Source: an uncultured Bacteroidota bacterium (lineage in GTDB: Bacteria > Bacteroidota > Bacteroidia > 2-12-FULL-35-15). Taken from it: 8,731 nucleotides of DNA. This document shows, piece after piece, positions 1 to 6,355 of the stretch (its first letter is position 1; each line of letters begins with the position of its first letter). The notes under the pieces were generated by a model. That model did no database searches, was not told the DNA's origin, and saw nothing but the letters and a program-made list of their open reading frames with translations. Where the stretch lies: contig CAISYK010001130.1 in NCBI GenBank assembly GCA_903889605.1, positions 1-8,731 on the forward strand, written 5' to 3'. A program made the translations under genes and the position numbers.

Positions 1-431
1 GCGCAATCGAAAAAGAATTGGACGAAATGGGCGTCAAAGAATTAAGCATACAAGCCATAAGTAATGCCGTATGTAATATAAGAAGAAGCAAATTGCCTAA
101 CCCTGCCGAAATTGGCAATGCCGGTAGTTTCTTCAAAAACCCTGAAGTTTCATGTACCGAATATGAATTTCTTAAAGAACAGTTTCCTGCCGTAATTGGT
201 TATAATTTAGAAAATGGAAATGTTAAATTGGCTGCAGGCTGGTTAATTGAACAAAGCGGCTGGAAAGGAAAAACATTTGGTGATGCCGGTGTTCACAAAT
301 TACAAGCATTAGTTTTAGTAAATTATGGTAATGCAAAGGGCAATGAAATTTATGACCTCTCACAAAAAATAATGGATTCAGTAAAAGGGAAATTTAATGT
401 GTCGCTGGAGCGAGAAGTAAATATTATCTGA
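1..431 (+). CDS. murB: UDP-N-acetylenolpyruvoylglucosamine reductase, C-terminal part (5' end outside window)
   Basis: MurB reduces UDP-GlcNAc-enolpyruvate to UDP-MurNAc with NADPH and FAD, in the cytoplasm, as the second committed step of peptidoglycan precursor synthesis. Only the C-terminal domain is present. The reading frame is open from base 3 and the gene starts upstream, so the TTG at position 18 is internal and not a start. The segment GNAGSFFKNP (about 114-143) is the MurB signature, and its serine (codon 126-128) matches the catalytic proton-donor Ser229 of E. coli MurB. VKLAAGWLIEQSG, the VHKLQALVLVN block and the terminal LEREV also match. The second Glu of LEREV corresponds to catalytic Glu325. 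The extended AISNAVCNIRRSKLPNP lead-in resembles the E. coli (type I) enzyme. The protein ends a few residues after the catalytic Glu, shorter than E. coli MurB. It converges with the next gene, with 53 bp between the stops. Confidence 0.95.
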   Translation, partial: AIEKELDEMGVKELSIQAISNAVCNIRRSKLPNPAEIGNAGSFFKNPEVSCTEYEFLKEQFPAVIGYNLENGNVKLAAGWLIEQSGWKGKTFGDAGVHKLQALVLVNYGNAKGNEIYDLSQKIMDSVKGKFNVSLEREVNII

Positions 432-484
432 CATTAACCGTAAACGTTCCTCGTTACTATATTTTCAATGGTATTGATGTGCTT

Positions 485-1072
485 TTAAAAGGCGCGGATT
501 GCGCGTACATAATAAGTGCCGCTCTTATCGGCGCTGCTGTTTGCACCATTCAAAAAACTTTGTGACCAGGCACCAGTAGGTGAATCCTCGGTTGAACTCC
601 AATAGAAGTTATTTGCAAAAGTTCCTATACGCCCTGCCGCTTTTTGAAAATACAATAAATTAAGTTCATCTTTCGATGGCAAAAACCAATCGCTGCCGCC
701 ATTTACCTCCAATTGATTACAAATACTTGCTGCGTACATGCCCGCTCCTTGATAATTAATAATAGCGGAGGTGTTTTGCTGACCAGTTCCTATTTTTATT
801 CCTTTTGCCGGTATTTCAATATAATTTCCGTTGAACCATAAGGCCGAAGTGCTTTGGTCACTTTTGGCAGCAATTAATCCGTGGTGCCCTGTGCTGTCAA
901 CATAAAAAACGATACCCCCGCCGTAACTTTGACCAATGACAATTGCAGGCAAAGACGCAGGCTCCGTCGTAGTATCAGGGACGGGAGCATTGGGGATTTC
1001 TTTCTTGCAGCTTGATATTAAAAATATGCTTAATACTATCTGCACTATAAAAAAAATATTTTTCTTTTTCAT
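485..1072 (-). CDS. DUF1566 (Lcl C-terminal-like) lipoprotein, copy 1
   Basis: A 195-aa predicted lipoprotein of unknown function. It has a basic N-terminus, a hydrophobic stretch (about residues 6-18) and a lipobox ISSC with acylated Cys22, then a Pro/Thr-rich linker (about 26-42). The DUF1566-type domain fills the rest: GGGIVFYVDSTGHHGLIAA (about 51-69), DWFLPSKDEL (128-137), YWSSTE (157-162) and the terminal YYVRAIRAF (187-195). These are the usual landmarks of this family, found in secreted and surface proteins of Bacteroidota and others. KKE follows the Cys, so there is no acidic surface-export signal of the kind described in some Bacteroidota. Inner-leaflet outer-membrane or periplasmic placement is therefore more likely, which is an inference. 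It is a close paralogue of the gene at 2216-2770, about 70% identical over 154 residues by hand alignment. ATG is chosen because it gives the intact signal peptide. Confidence 0.88.
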   Translation of the reverse strand: MKKKNIFFIVQIVLSIFLISSCKKEIPNAPVPDTTTEPASLPAIVIGQSYGGGIVFYVDSTGHHGLIAAKSDQSTSALWFNGNYIEIPAKGIKIGTGQQNTSAIINYQGAGMYAASICNQLEVNGGSDWFLPSKDELNLLYFQKAAGRIGTFANNFYWSSTEDSPTGAWSQSFLNGANSSADKSGTYYVRAIRAF

Positions 1073-1175
1073 TTCTTTTTGAACTTAAAATTGAGAAAGC
1101 GATTTCCTTAATCGGTTATTGCTTATTATACAATTATGACTAAACTTTTTGTTTTGCAATAATGCAATATACAGT

Positions 1176-1183
1176 CAAAGTTA
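1176..1183 (-). promoter_or_regulatory. Candidate -7 box upstream of DUF1566 copy 1
   Basis: The minus strand reads TAACTTTG, an exact match to the Bacteroidota -7 consensus TAnnTTTG, about 103 bp upstream of the ATG at 1072. No well-spaced TTG -33 element was found (candidate TTGs give spacers of about 15 or 24), so this is only a candidate. It would imply a leader of roughly 95-100 nt. Confidence 0.3.
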
Positions 1184-1711
1184 GGCGCATCACTTTTTCA
1201 ATAAACACAACCAATAAGTGTTTTATAACCACGAAATTGTTAATAACTTGCGTTTTTGTTAATTACTTTTCCGGCATTTCATATTTACAGAGCATATTGA
1301 AATGCACTTTGTATTAGATTAACAAAACAGCAAATTCAGCGCAAAGCTCTATAAAACATAGGCTTTGTAAAATAATCTTAAAACTGCATCAGTTTATTTA
1401 TTAATACCGTGGTTTTACTAATGAGGAAACTACGCTGAAATAAACATTTATCCTTCTCAGCATAAAAAAACAAACTTTGACCGAAAAGTTCAATTAAAGG
1501 GAAACATACAAGTGTAATTTTAAAAAGAAGTAAAGAGATAGACTTGTTTTGCATAGCTTCTGCAAAAAGTGCTGATTAGGATTCTTAGCGGCTAATGTGT
1601 CAGCTTGAAAAAGTAAGATTAATAGGGCAATCGGAATCCCCCCAAAATTGTTTTTTAAAATAAGCAGAACCACAGATATATAAAATAAAATGGAAACATC
1701 TAAAAATGATA

Positions 1712-1727
1712 ATGCAATTAATTGCAT
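1712..1727. promoter_or_regulatory. 16-bp perfect palindrome upstream of a small lipoprotein ORF
   Basis: ATGCAATT followed directly by its reverse complement AATTGCAT, ending 43 bp before the ATG at 1771. Position and symmetry fit an operator. A palindrome of this length is not very unlikely by chance in AT-rich DNA of this size, and no clear promoter boxes accompany it, so the regulatory reading is weak. Confidence 0.2.
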
Positions 1728-1770
1728 AATGGATAAAAAGTTAACTATTAAAGGGCGCGATAAAAAACAA

Positions 1771-1974
1771 ATGAAAACTATATCACTCTTTTTTATAATA
1801 CTTTGCTCCACTCTTCTGCCTTCTTGTTTTGTAGTAACAAGCAATCCTCATCCTTATTGGAATAGACATTCTGATAACAGCCAGTATATGGATAGTGATA
1901 AACAGAGGAAAGGTGAAACTGAGCATAAAAAAGCAGAGCGCAGGCATAAAGAAGATAAGCGGGATCGTAAATAG
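1771..1974 (+). CDS. Putative small lipoprotein with a highly charged C-terminus
   Basis: A 67-aa ORF that matches no family I recognise. It begins MKTISLFFIILCSTLLPSC, a compact lipoprotein signal peptide with Cys19 as the predicted acylation site. The roughly 49-residue mature part is hydrophilic. Its final 25 residues are almost all Lys, Arg, Glu, Asp and His (KKAERRHKEDKRDRK at the end), giving a strongly basic tail. The open frame extends upstream to an ATG at 1690, but the start at 1771 is preferred because it places the hydrophobic core at the N-terminus. It lies between, and runs opposite to, the two DUF1566 lipoprotein genes. Small basic lipoproteins like this are common hypothetical proteins in Bacteroidota. 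A function cannot be assigned. The main doubt is whether so short an ORF is expressed. Confidence 0.5.
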   Translation: MKTISLFFIILCSTLLPSCFVVTSNPHPYWNRHSDNSQYMDSDKQRKGETEHKKAERRHKEDKRDRK

Positions 1975-2215
1975 CAATTGATTACATTCATGACTGCAGC
2001 ATTTAATACACAATGCGCAAAATCTTTTGGATTAATGCCTGATTTTGTTAGTTAAATGAACTTCTATTCTCAAAAAGTAGATTCATTGAGCCTTAAAAGG
2101 GAATAGGGATGGTGAATATTAAGTTAACCATTATTAGAAAGCAAATGAAAATATTGGCTTTTATACGGATATTCTAAAAAACTTTATTTGTAAGAAAAAA
2201 TTAATCCCTTAAAAA

Positions 2216-2770
2216 CTAAAACGCCCTTACTGCACAAACATAGTAAGTCCCATCCTTGCCCGCACTGCTGTTTGCTCCGCTGGTAAAGCTCTGAGACCAA
2301 GCACCATCACTCGAAGTTTCCGTTGAACTCCAATAGAAGTTATTAGCTAAGCCGGTAATTTTTCCTGCGGCTTTTTGTAAATACAACTGGTGCAGCTCAT
2401 CTTTTGAAGGTAAAAACCAATCACTGAAGCCGTTTATGTTTAAACTGTCACAAATACTGGCTGCATAAATTCCTGCGCCCTGAGAGGTAATAATAGCCGC
2501 GGTGTTTTCCTGACCTGTGCCAATTTTAGCTGCTGAAGCGTGTGTTTCTATGAAATTTTCATTGAACCACTTTGCCGAAGTACTTTGGTTGTTTATTGCT
2601 GCTGTTAATCCATGTTTCCCGGTTTCGTCAACATAAAAAACAACGCCGCCGCCGTATTCCTGACCAACAGTATATTCAGGGATAACCGGAGTTTTTACCT
2701 CTTCTTTTTTGCAGCTTGAAATAATAACTGCGCATAGCATTATTTGTAAAGCAAATTTTATTTTTTTCAT
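2216..2770 (-). CDS. DUF1566 (Lcl C-terminal-like) lipoprotein, copy 2
   Basis: A 184-aa paralogue of the protein encoded at 485-1072, with the same architecture. It has a signal peptide with lipobox ISSC (Cys20), a shorter linker (about 21-32, lacking the Thr-rich insert of copy 1), then the DUF1566-type domain with GGGVVFYVDETGKHGL (about 40-55), DWFLPSKDEL (117-126) and YWSSTE (146-151). The C-terminus reads YYVCAVRAF, so the Arg present in copy 1 (YYVRAIRAF) is Cys here. Function is unknown. The family is associated with extracellular or envelope proteins and may bind ligands or carbohydrate, but nothing in the sequence decides this. Both copies are on the same strand about 1.1 kb apart, consistent with a local duplication followed by divergence. 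The initiation regions resemble each other (AAAGAAATG against AATGAAATG). Confidence 0.88.
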   Translation of the reverse strand: MKKIKFALQIMLCAVIISSCKKEEVKTPVIPEYTVGQEYGGGVVFYVDETGKHGLTAAINNQSTSAKWFNENFIETHASAAKIGTGQENTAAIITSQGAGIYAASICDSLNINGFSDWFLPSKDELHQLYLQKAAGKITGLANNFYWSSTETSSDGAWSQSFTSGANSSAGKDGTYYVCAVRAF

Positions 2771-2804
2771 TTCATTTTACAATTTAGGTTAAGTCTATAA
2801 TGAG

Positions 2805-2812
2805 CAAAAATA
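2805..2812 (-). promoter_or_regulatory. Candidate -7 box upstream of DUF1566 copy 2
   Basis: The minus strand reads TATTTTTG, matching TAnnTTTG, about 35 bp upstream of the ATG at 2770. No clear TTG lies 19-20 bp further upstream, only TG-containing T-rich sequence. The position is plausible for a short leader, but such T-rich octamers are common in AT-rich DNA. Confidence 0.3.
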
Positions 2813-2820
2813 TGACAAAA

Positions 2821-3114
2821 TCACAGTAAAAACACACTTGAAAAAAAACATTTTAACATATGGACGTTAATAATAATAATCCACTGCATAGCTTCATAAA
2901 GAGAGCGCTTTAAACTCTTTTTTGTGTTTTTAGGAGGAAAATGTTTGGCAATAAATGATGCCCCCAAAATATTATTATTGGGTACAATCGGTCCAGTTGT
3001 GAGGGGCGCTTTTACGGGAATAATAATAGTGTTTGATTTTACAGTTGTTGGGGTTTGTAAATAATTTCGTCCCCAAAGCTCTAAAATATCATTAAAATCG
3101 GCGATTTTTAACAC
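2821..3114 (-). CDS. Doubtful small or remnant ORF of unknown function
   Basis: A 97-aa ORF beginning at a GTG. The frame is open a further 36 bases upstream (to 3150) without an ATG. The first 75 or so residues have a protein-like mixed composition (for example FNDILELWGRNYLQTP and IPVKAPLTTGPIVP). The last 20 turn hydrophobic and T-driven, as expected of chance translation. No domain is recognised, no promoter box was found upstream, and its 3' end lies almost against the candidate promoter of DUF1566 copy 2. It may be the remnant of a decayed gene, or spurious. Confidence 0.2.
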   Translation of the reverse strand: MLKIADFNDILELWGRNYLQTPTTVKSNTIIIPVKAPLTTGPIVPNNNILGASFIAKHFPPKNTKKSLKRSLYEAMQWIIIINVHMLKCFFSSVFLL

Positions 3115-3352
3115 TTTGCTGAATTGAAAGTGTTGTTGAAAAGATTGATCTTATTGGAGTTCAGGAAATATAATGGCATATATTCGCATGAAAAATCAAT
3201 AAAAATGCATCAGCGATTCGAACAACAATTATTTATTAAATAAAGAAGAGGCAAGTAAAAAATCAATAATTTGTTTATACAAATGTTTCATTAAAAAATA
3301 CAGCAGTTTTACAAAGTCTTTATTACCTTAATAATAATGACAAATTAATAAA

Positions 3353-3481
3353 ATGACAGAAAAAATATTTTTTGTATTTCTTTTTATTTCATTCTATTTC
3401 AGAACCTTTGCTGATGAATTTTGGGAAATTAATTCCTGCAATTATCTTAAAAACCTGAGTTCGATTGTTAATTTAGGCTAA
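3353..3481 (+). CDS. Short signal-peptide-like ORF running into the repeat element (possible truncated gene)
   Basis: This 42-codon ORF starts at an ATG and encodes MTEKIFFVFLFISFYF followed by RTFADEFWEIN, which looks like an N-terminal secretion signal (cleavage possible after FA) and the start of a mature protein. From codon 34 onward it lies inside the left arm of the inverted-repeat element, which supplies the last residues and the stop. Just beyond the right arm, the bases from 3657 read NNKFQDINIFNMQI and then stop in one frame. It could therefore be a small gene cut by insertion of the element. It is too short to be sure it is or was a gene, and no family is recognised. Confidence 0.2.
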   Translation: MTEKIFFVFLFISFYFRTFADEFWEINSCNYLKNLSSIVNLG

Positions 3482-3507
3482 AGCCCAATAATAACAAGGT
3501 TTATCAA

Positions 3508-3531
3508 ATCCACGCCTTAAAAGGCGTGGAT
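3508..3531. repeat. Hairpin 1 of the composite element
   Basis: ATCCACGCCTT, two A residues, then AAGGCGTGGAT: an 11-bp perfect stem with a nominal 2-nt loop (effectively wider once the innermost A-T pairs open). It shares the CCACG...CGTGG stem base with hairpin 2, so the two look like related REP-type units. Confidence 0.75.
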
Positions 3532-3569
3532 ATTATTTTATACAACTTAATAATTTGCTTGGATTGTTG

Positions 3570-3589
3570 CCACGGTCTTTAGACCGTGG
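3570..3589. repeat. Hairpin 2 of the composite element
   Basis: CCACGGTCT, two T residues, then AGACCGTGG: a 9-bp perfect stem, extendable by a G-T wobble at 3569/3590. It is related to hairpin 1 by the CCACG...CGTGG base but has a different top. It is followed by A/T-mixed sequence and not by a T-run, and no adjacent gene ends here, so it is not read as a terminator. Confidence 0.75.
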
Positions 3590-3828
3590 TATTATAGCAA
3601 GCAATTTTATTGGGCTTTAGCCAAAACAGGTTTGTATTATTAATCGAACTCAGGTTAATAATAAATTTCAAGACATTAATATTTTCAATATGCAGATATG
3701 AGAATACTTTTTTTAGGTTATAATAAATTTAGTTAAGCACAGGATATGAATCACCTGCAATCAACAATGCGTCCATTTTTAGCTATGTTCATTTGGCGAT
3801 TGTAATTTTACTCTAACTATGACTCAAA

Positions 3829-4731
3829 CTATTTCCCAATTTCAGCTTTTTTAAAAGGCTGGCTAACCAAATAAACACCTGCAATAATAAGCCCTCCGGA
3901 AATAATTTTGCGTATATCCAATTCATCATTATGATAATAGAAAACTGCAATAAGCGCAGCCAGAAAAGGCTGCAGATAAATATAAATGCTCACTACTGCC
4001 GGGCTTAAAGCCCTTAATGCATAAGTGTTTAAAATATAGGCAAAAAAAGTGCTTGCTAATACAACAAAAAGTATATCCCACCAAATATTCGAAGGCATTG
4101 CCGTCCAATTGATCTGTTTAAATTCACTGAACCCGAACGGCAGAACGTAAATAAATCCAAATAAAAACACCCACTTTACAATTGTAAATGTGTTGTATTT
4201 CTTCAATAATGGTTTTACCAAAATGATGTATATGGCCCACGATGCAGAATTTATCAATATCAATATATCGCCGGCAATAGTTTCGGAACCCAATGAAAAA
4301 GTTTTATTAAACAGCAGCAATAACAAAGCTCCGGCAATTCCTAAAGTAATGCCGGCAATTTTACTCAATGAAATTTTTTCATTTAAAACAACTGCTGCTG
4401 CAAGCAATACAATAATGGGATTCGAAACCATAATAATTGATGCATTGATAGGGGAGGTTAAACTCAGGCCTTTTAAAAATAAAAGCTGGTTTAAAGCGAC
4501 CCCAAAAAACCCTAATAAAGCAATACGGGGGAAATCACTTTTGTCAATTTTTTCTTTTACAAATAAAGAACTTACTATCCAAAATAAAAATAATGCACTG
4601 CCGACACGCATCAAAACAAAAGCAAAAGGCTGAATATATGCCGGCATTACTTCTTTCATTATGGAATAATTAGCTCCATAAATAATATTTGCAGTTAATA
4701 AGGCTAAATGGGCCTGTATGGTTTTGTTCAT
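3829..4731 (-). CDS. EamA/DMT-superfamily transporter (10 TM)
   Basis: A 300-aa integral inner-membrane protein with the two-repeat layout of the drug/metabolite transporter superfamily. The first EamA-type half covers about residues 7-139 and the second about 153-291. Each half has roughly five hydrophobic helices. Family landmarks include the N-terminal ANIIYGANYSIMKEV, the end of the first repeat NPIIVLLAAAVVLNEKIS (then a Gly-rich helix GITLGIAGALLLLL), and the matching SIYIYLQPFLAALIAVFYYHNDELD with GGLIIAGVYLV in the second. The length is normal for the family. Such proteins usually export amino acids, metabolites or drugs by proton exchange, but substrate cannot be predicted from sequence. 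It lies 92 bp downstream of pyk on the same strand and no TAnnTTTG box was found in that gap, so co-transcription with pyk is possible. The start is the ATG just before the first hydrophobic helix. Confidence 0.92.
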   Translation of the reverse strand: MNKTIQAHLALLTANIIYGANYSIMKEVMPAYIQPFAFVLMRVGSALFLFWIVSSLFVKEKIDKSDFPRIALLGFFGVALNQLLFLKGLSLTSPINASIIMVSNPIIVLLAAAVVLNEKISLSKIAGITLGIAGALLLLLFNKTFSLGSETIAGDILILINSASWAIYIILVKPLLKKYNTFTIVKWVFLFGFIYVLPFGFSEFKQINWTAMPSNIWWDILFVVLASTFFAYILNTYALRALSPAVVSIYIYLQPFLAALIAVFYYHNDELDIRKIISGGLIIAGVYLVSQPFKKAEIGK

Positions 4732-4823
4732 CGTAATAACAATTTCGATGCTTGGATGGACTGAATTTCAGAGTCAATAATTATCAATCCGCAGTCAAAA
4801 TCCAAAATACGCAATTTTTTATT

Positions 4824-6254
4824 CTAATCTACAACACTAAGTTTAATCATATTTGATTTTCCTCTTTCACTTAACGGAGTGCTGGCAATGTTGATTATGA
4901 AATCATTAAATTTTATCAATCCTGATTTCTTTAAAATAAATTTAATATCTGCAATTGTATGATCGGTGCTGATATTTTTATCATAAAAAAAACCTTGAAC
5001 GCCCCACACCAAACTTAAAGTTGTAAGTATGTGGTAATTGTCGGTAAACACAAAAATGTTTGATTTCGGACGATGGCTGGCTAATTTAAAAGCAGTATAT
5101 CCCGAATGAGTCATTGTTATTATAGCGGCAGCTTTGGTACGCTGAGCCATTTTTGATGCAGTATAACAAATAGAATCCGAAAGAAAACGTTCGCTCTGTA
5201 AATTTTCAGGCGCTGCATTATCACGGTTATAAATAAGGCTTTCTTTTTCTACATGTTCAATAATTTTTGTCATTGCTTCAACAACTTTTGCAGGATGATT
5301 TCCCACTGATGTTTCAGCACTCAGCATTACTGCATCGGCACCATCCATCACACTATTTGCTACGTCATTTACCTCAGCCCTAGACGGACTGATATTCGTA
5401 ATCATACTTTCCATCATCTGTGTGGCAATGATCACAGGCTTTGACTCTTCCAAACATTTTCGAACCAGCATTTTTTGGATGACCGGCACTTCCTGCATCG
5501 GCACTTCCACACCTAAATCGCCGCGTGCAACCATTATTGCATCAGTTTCTTTAATGATGTTATCAATATCCAAAATAGCTTCAGGCTTTTCAATCTTAGC
5601 AACCACTTTCGCCCTTGCGCTAGGTTCGAATTTTTGAATTATATGTTTTAACTCTATTATATCTGAAGCGGAACGGACAAAAGAAAGGCCTACCCAGTCA
5701 ATGTTTTGTGCCAATGCAAAATCTAAATCTTTTAAATCTTTTTCTGTTAAACATGGAAGTGAAATTTTTGTGTTAGGAAGATTAACTCCTTTTTTTGAAG
5801 ACAAAATCCCGCCATGACTAATAATTGCTTTCACCTCATCCCGGCCATTTGTATCTACTACTGTCAGCAGCAGTTTGCCGTCATCAATCAAAATATTTTC
5901 GCCTGCTCTTACATCCTTTGGAAATTGAGGATAGGTAATGTAAACACGCTCAGCCGTGCCCACGCATTCATTGGTAGTTATAATAATTTCCTTACCTGCA
6001 ATTAATTCCACACCATTGTTTTCAACCGCGCCTATCCGAAGCTTTGGCCCTTGTAAATCCGCAAGTATCGCCGTATGTGTGCCTAGTTTTTTATTTGCTG
6101 CACGTATGTTTATTATCTGTTCTAAAACGTTTTCGTGCGAACCGTGGGAAAAATTAATACGGCATACATCAGCTCCTGATTTTATCATTCCTTCAATAAC
6201 TTCAGCCGATGATGAGGCAGGGCCAAGGGTTACTACAATTTTAGTTCTTTTCAT
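4824..6254 (-). CDS. pyk: Pyruvate kinase
   Basis: Cytoplasmic glycolytic enzyme transferring phosphate from phosphoenolpyruvate to ADP. Full length at 476 aa. It opens with KRTKIVVTLGPAS and has RINFSHG (32-38) of the active site. The B domain spans about 70-165. The catalytic Lys220 in KIEKPEA has its Mg ligands Glu222 and Asp246 (in MVARGDLGVE), and ATQMMESM (about 277-284) and MDGADAVMLSAE (about 303-314) follow. The regulatory C-domain runs from about 345 to the end. The residues that distinguish monovalent-cation dependence are Leu67, Gln68, Lys71 and Ile74 (in LADLQGPKLRIG). Rabbit muscle enzyme has Thr113, Lys114, Glu117 and Thr120 there. The Lys-for-Glu change is the mark of K+-independent pyruvate kinases. 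It lies 101 bp downstream of an IPExxVDY-family gene, a pairing common in Bacteroidota, and probably shares its transcript. Confidence 0.97.
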   Translation of the reverse strand: MKRTKIVVTLGPASSSAEVIEGMIKSGADVCRINFSHGSHENVLEQIINIRAANKKLGTHTAILADLQGPKLRIGAVENNGVELIAGKEIIITTNECVGTAERVYITYPQFPKDVRAGENILIDDGKLLLTVVDTNGRDEVKAIISHGGILSSKKGVNLPNTKISLPCLTEKDLKDLDFALAQNIDWVGLSFVRSASDIIELKHIIQKFEPSARAKVVAKIEKPEAILDIDNIIKETDAIMVARGDLGVEVPMQEVPVIQKMLVRKCLEESKPVIIATQMMESMITNISPSRAEVNDVANSVMDGADAVMLSAETSVGNHPAKVVEAMTKIIEHVEKESLIYNRDNAAPENLQSERFLSDSICYTASKMAQRTKAAAIITMTHSGYTAFKLASHRPKSNIFVFTDNYHILTTLSLVWGVQGFFYDKNISTDHTIADIKFILKKSGLIKFNDFIINIASTPLSERGKSNMIKLSVVD

Positions 6255-6355
6255 TTTTTAATGATTTGTTGATACGAATTTTATTTTTTAGTTCGAATGT
6301 TTTTGAAATACTGTTATCTATGTGAATTTTTTTTTGTTAAAAGATTTAAATTTTA

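Larger units (their letters stand above)
1073..1770. other. Intergenic stretch between DUF1566 copy 1 and a small lipoprotein ORF
   Basis: About 700 AT-rich bases without a convincing gene. A minus-strand open frame (1494-1844) is hydrophobic, has no recognisable domain and overlaps the better-supported lipoprotein ORF at 1771, so it was not accepted. The region near 1176 holds a candidate promoter for the minus-strand DUF1566 gene, and a 16-bp palindrome lies at 1712-1727. Otherwise nothing is recognised. Confidence 0.5.
3452..3656. repeat. 205-bp composite inverted-repeat element (MITE- or REP-cluster-like)
   Basis: The element is bounded by perfect 15-bp inverted repeats, AACCTGAGTTCGATT at 3452-3466 and its complement at 3642-3656. 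Inside these sits a second perfect 16-bp pair, GGCTAAAGCCCAATAA at 3476-3491 and its complement at 3607-3622. A weaker 7-bp pair (TTGCTTG at 3555-3561, complement at 3598-3604) and two GC-rich hairpins with CCACG...CGTGG stems (3508-3531 and 3570-3589) fill the interior. It has no coding capacity. The nested symmetry suggests a non-autonomous mobile element. From memory, GGCTAAAGCCC and CCACGG...CCGTGG motifs recur between genes in Bacteroidota genomes and have been linked to Y1 (REP-associated) transposases. No such transposase is in this window and no convincing target-site duplication is visible. A structured RNA is the main alternative. Confidence 0.72.
3115..3828. other. Long intergenic region containing a repeat element
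   Basis: About 700 bases with no established gene. It contains a short signal-peptide-like ORF (3353-3481) and a nested inverted-repeat element (3452-3656). The flanks (3115-3350 and 3660-3828) are AT-rich and hold nothing I recognise. No clear terminator was found for the EamA gene whose stop lies at 3829. Confidence 0.6.

Noticed and set aside
1494..1844. 116-aa minus-strand ORF with hydrophobic stretches
   Set aside because: It overlaps antisense to the small lipoprotein ORF, has no ordered membrane topology or recognisable domain, and its hydrophobic runs come from A-rich sequence read in reverse.
1783..2013. 76-aa minus-strand ORF
   Set aside because: It is almost wholly antisense to the small lipoprotein ORF. 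Its Cys/Met/Phe-rich translation is typical of a shadow frame.
3508..3589. Two GC-rich hairpins considered as transcription terminators
   Set aside because: No gene ends next to them, they lack adjacent T-tracts, and their enclosure within two pairs of perfect inverted repeats fits a repeat element better.
3452..3656. CRISPR array
   Set aside because: The repeated units are inverted, not direct and evenly spaced; there are only two hairpins, and no cas genes are present.
4190..4633. 147-aa plus-strand ORF
   Set aside because: It lies wholly antisense within the EamA transporter gene, whose own translation shows clear family features.
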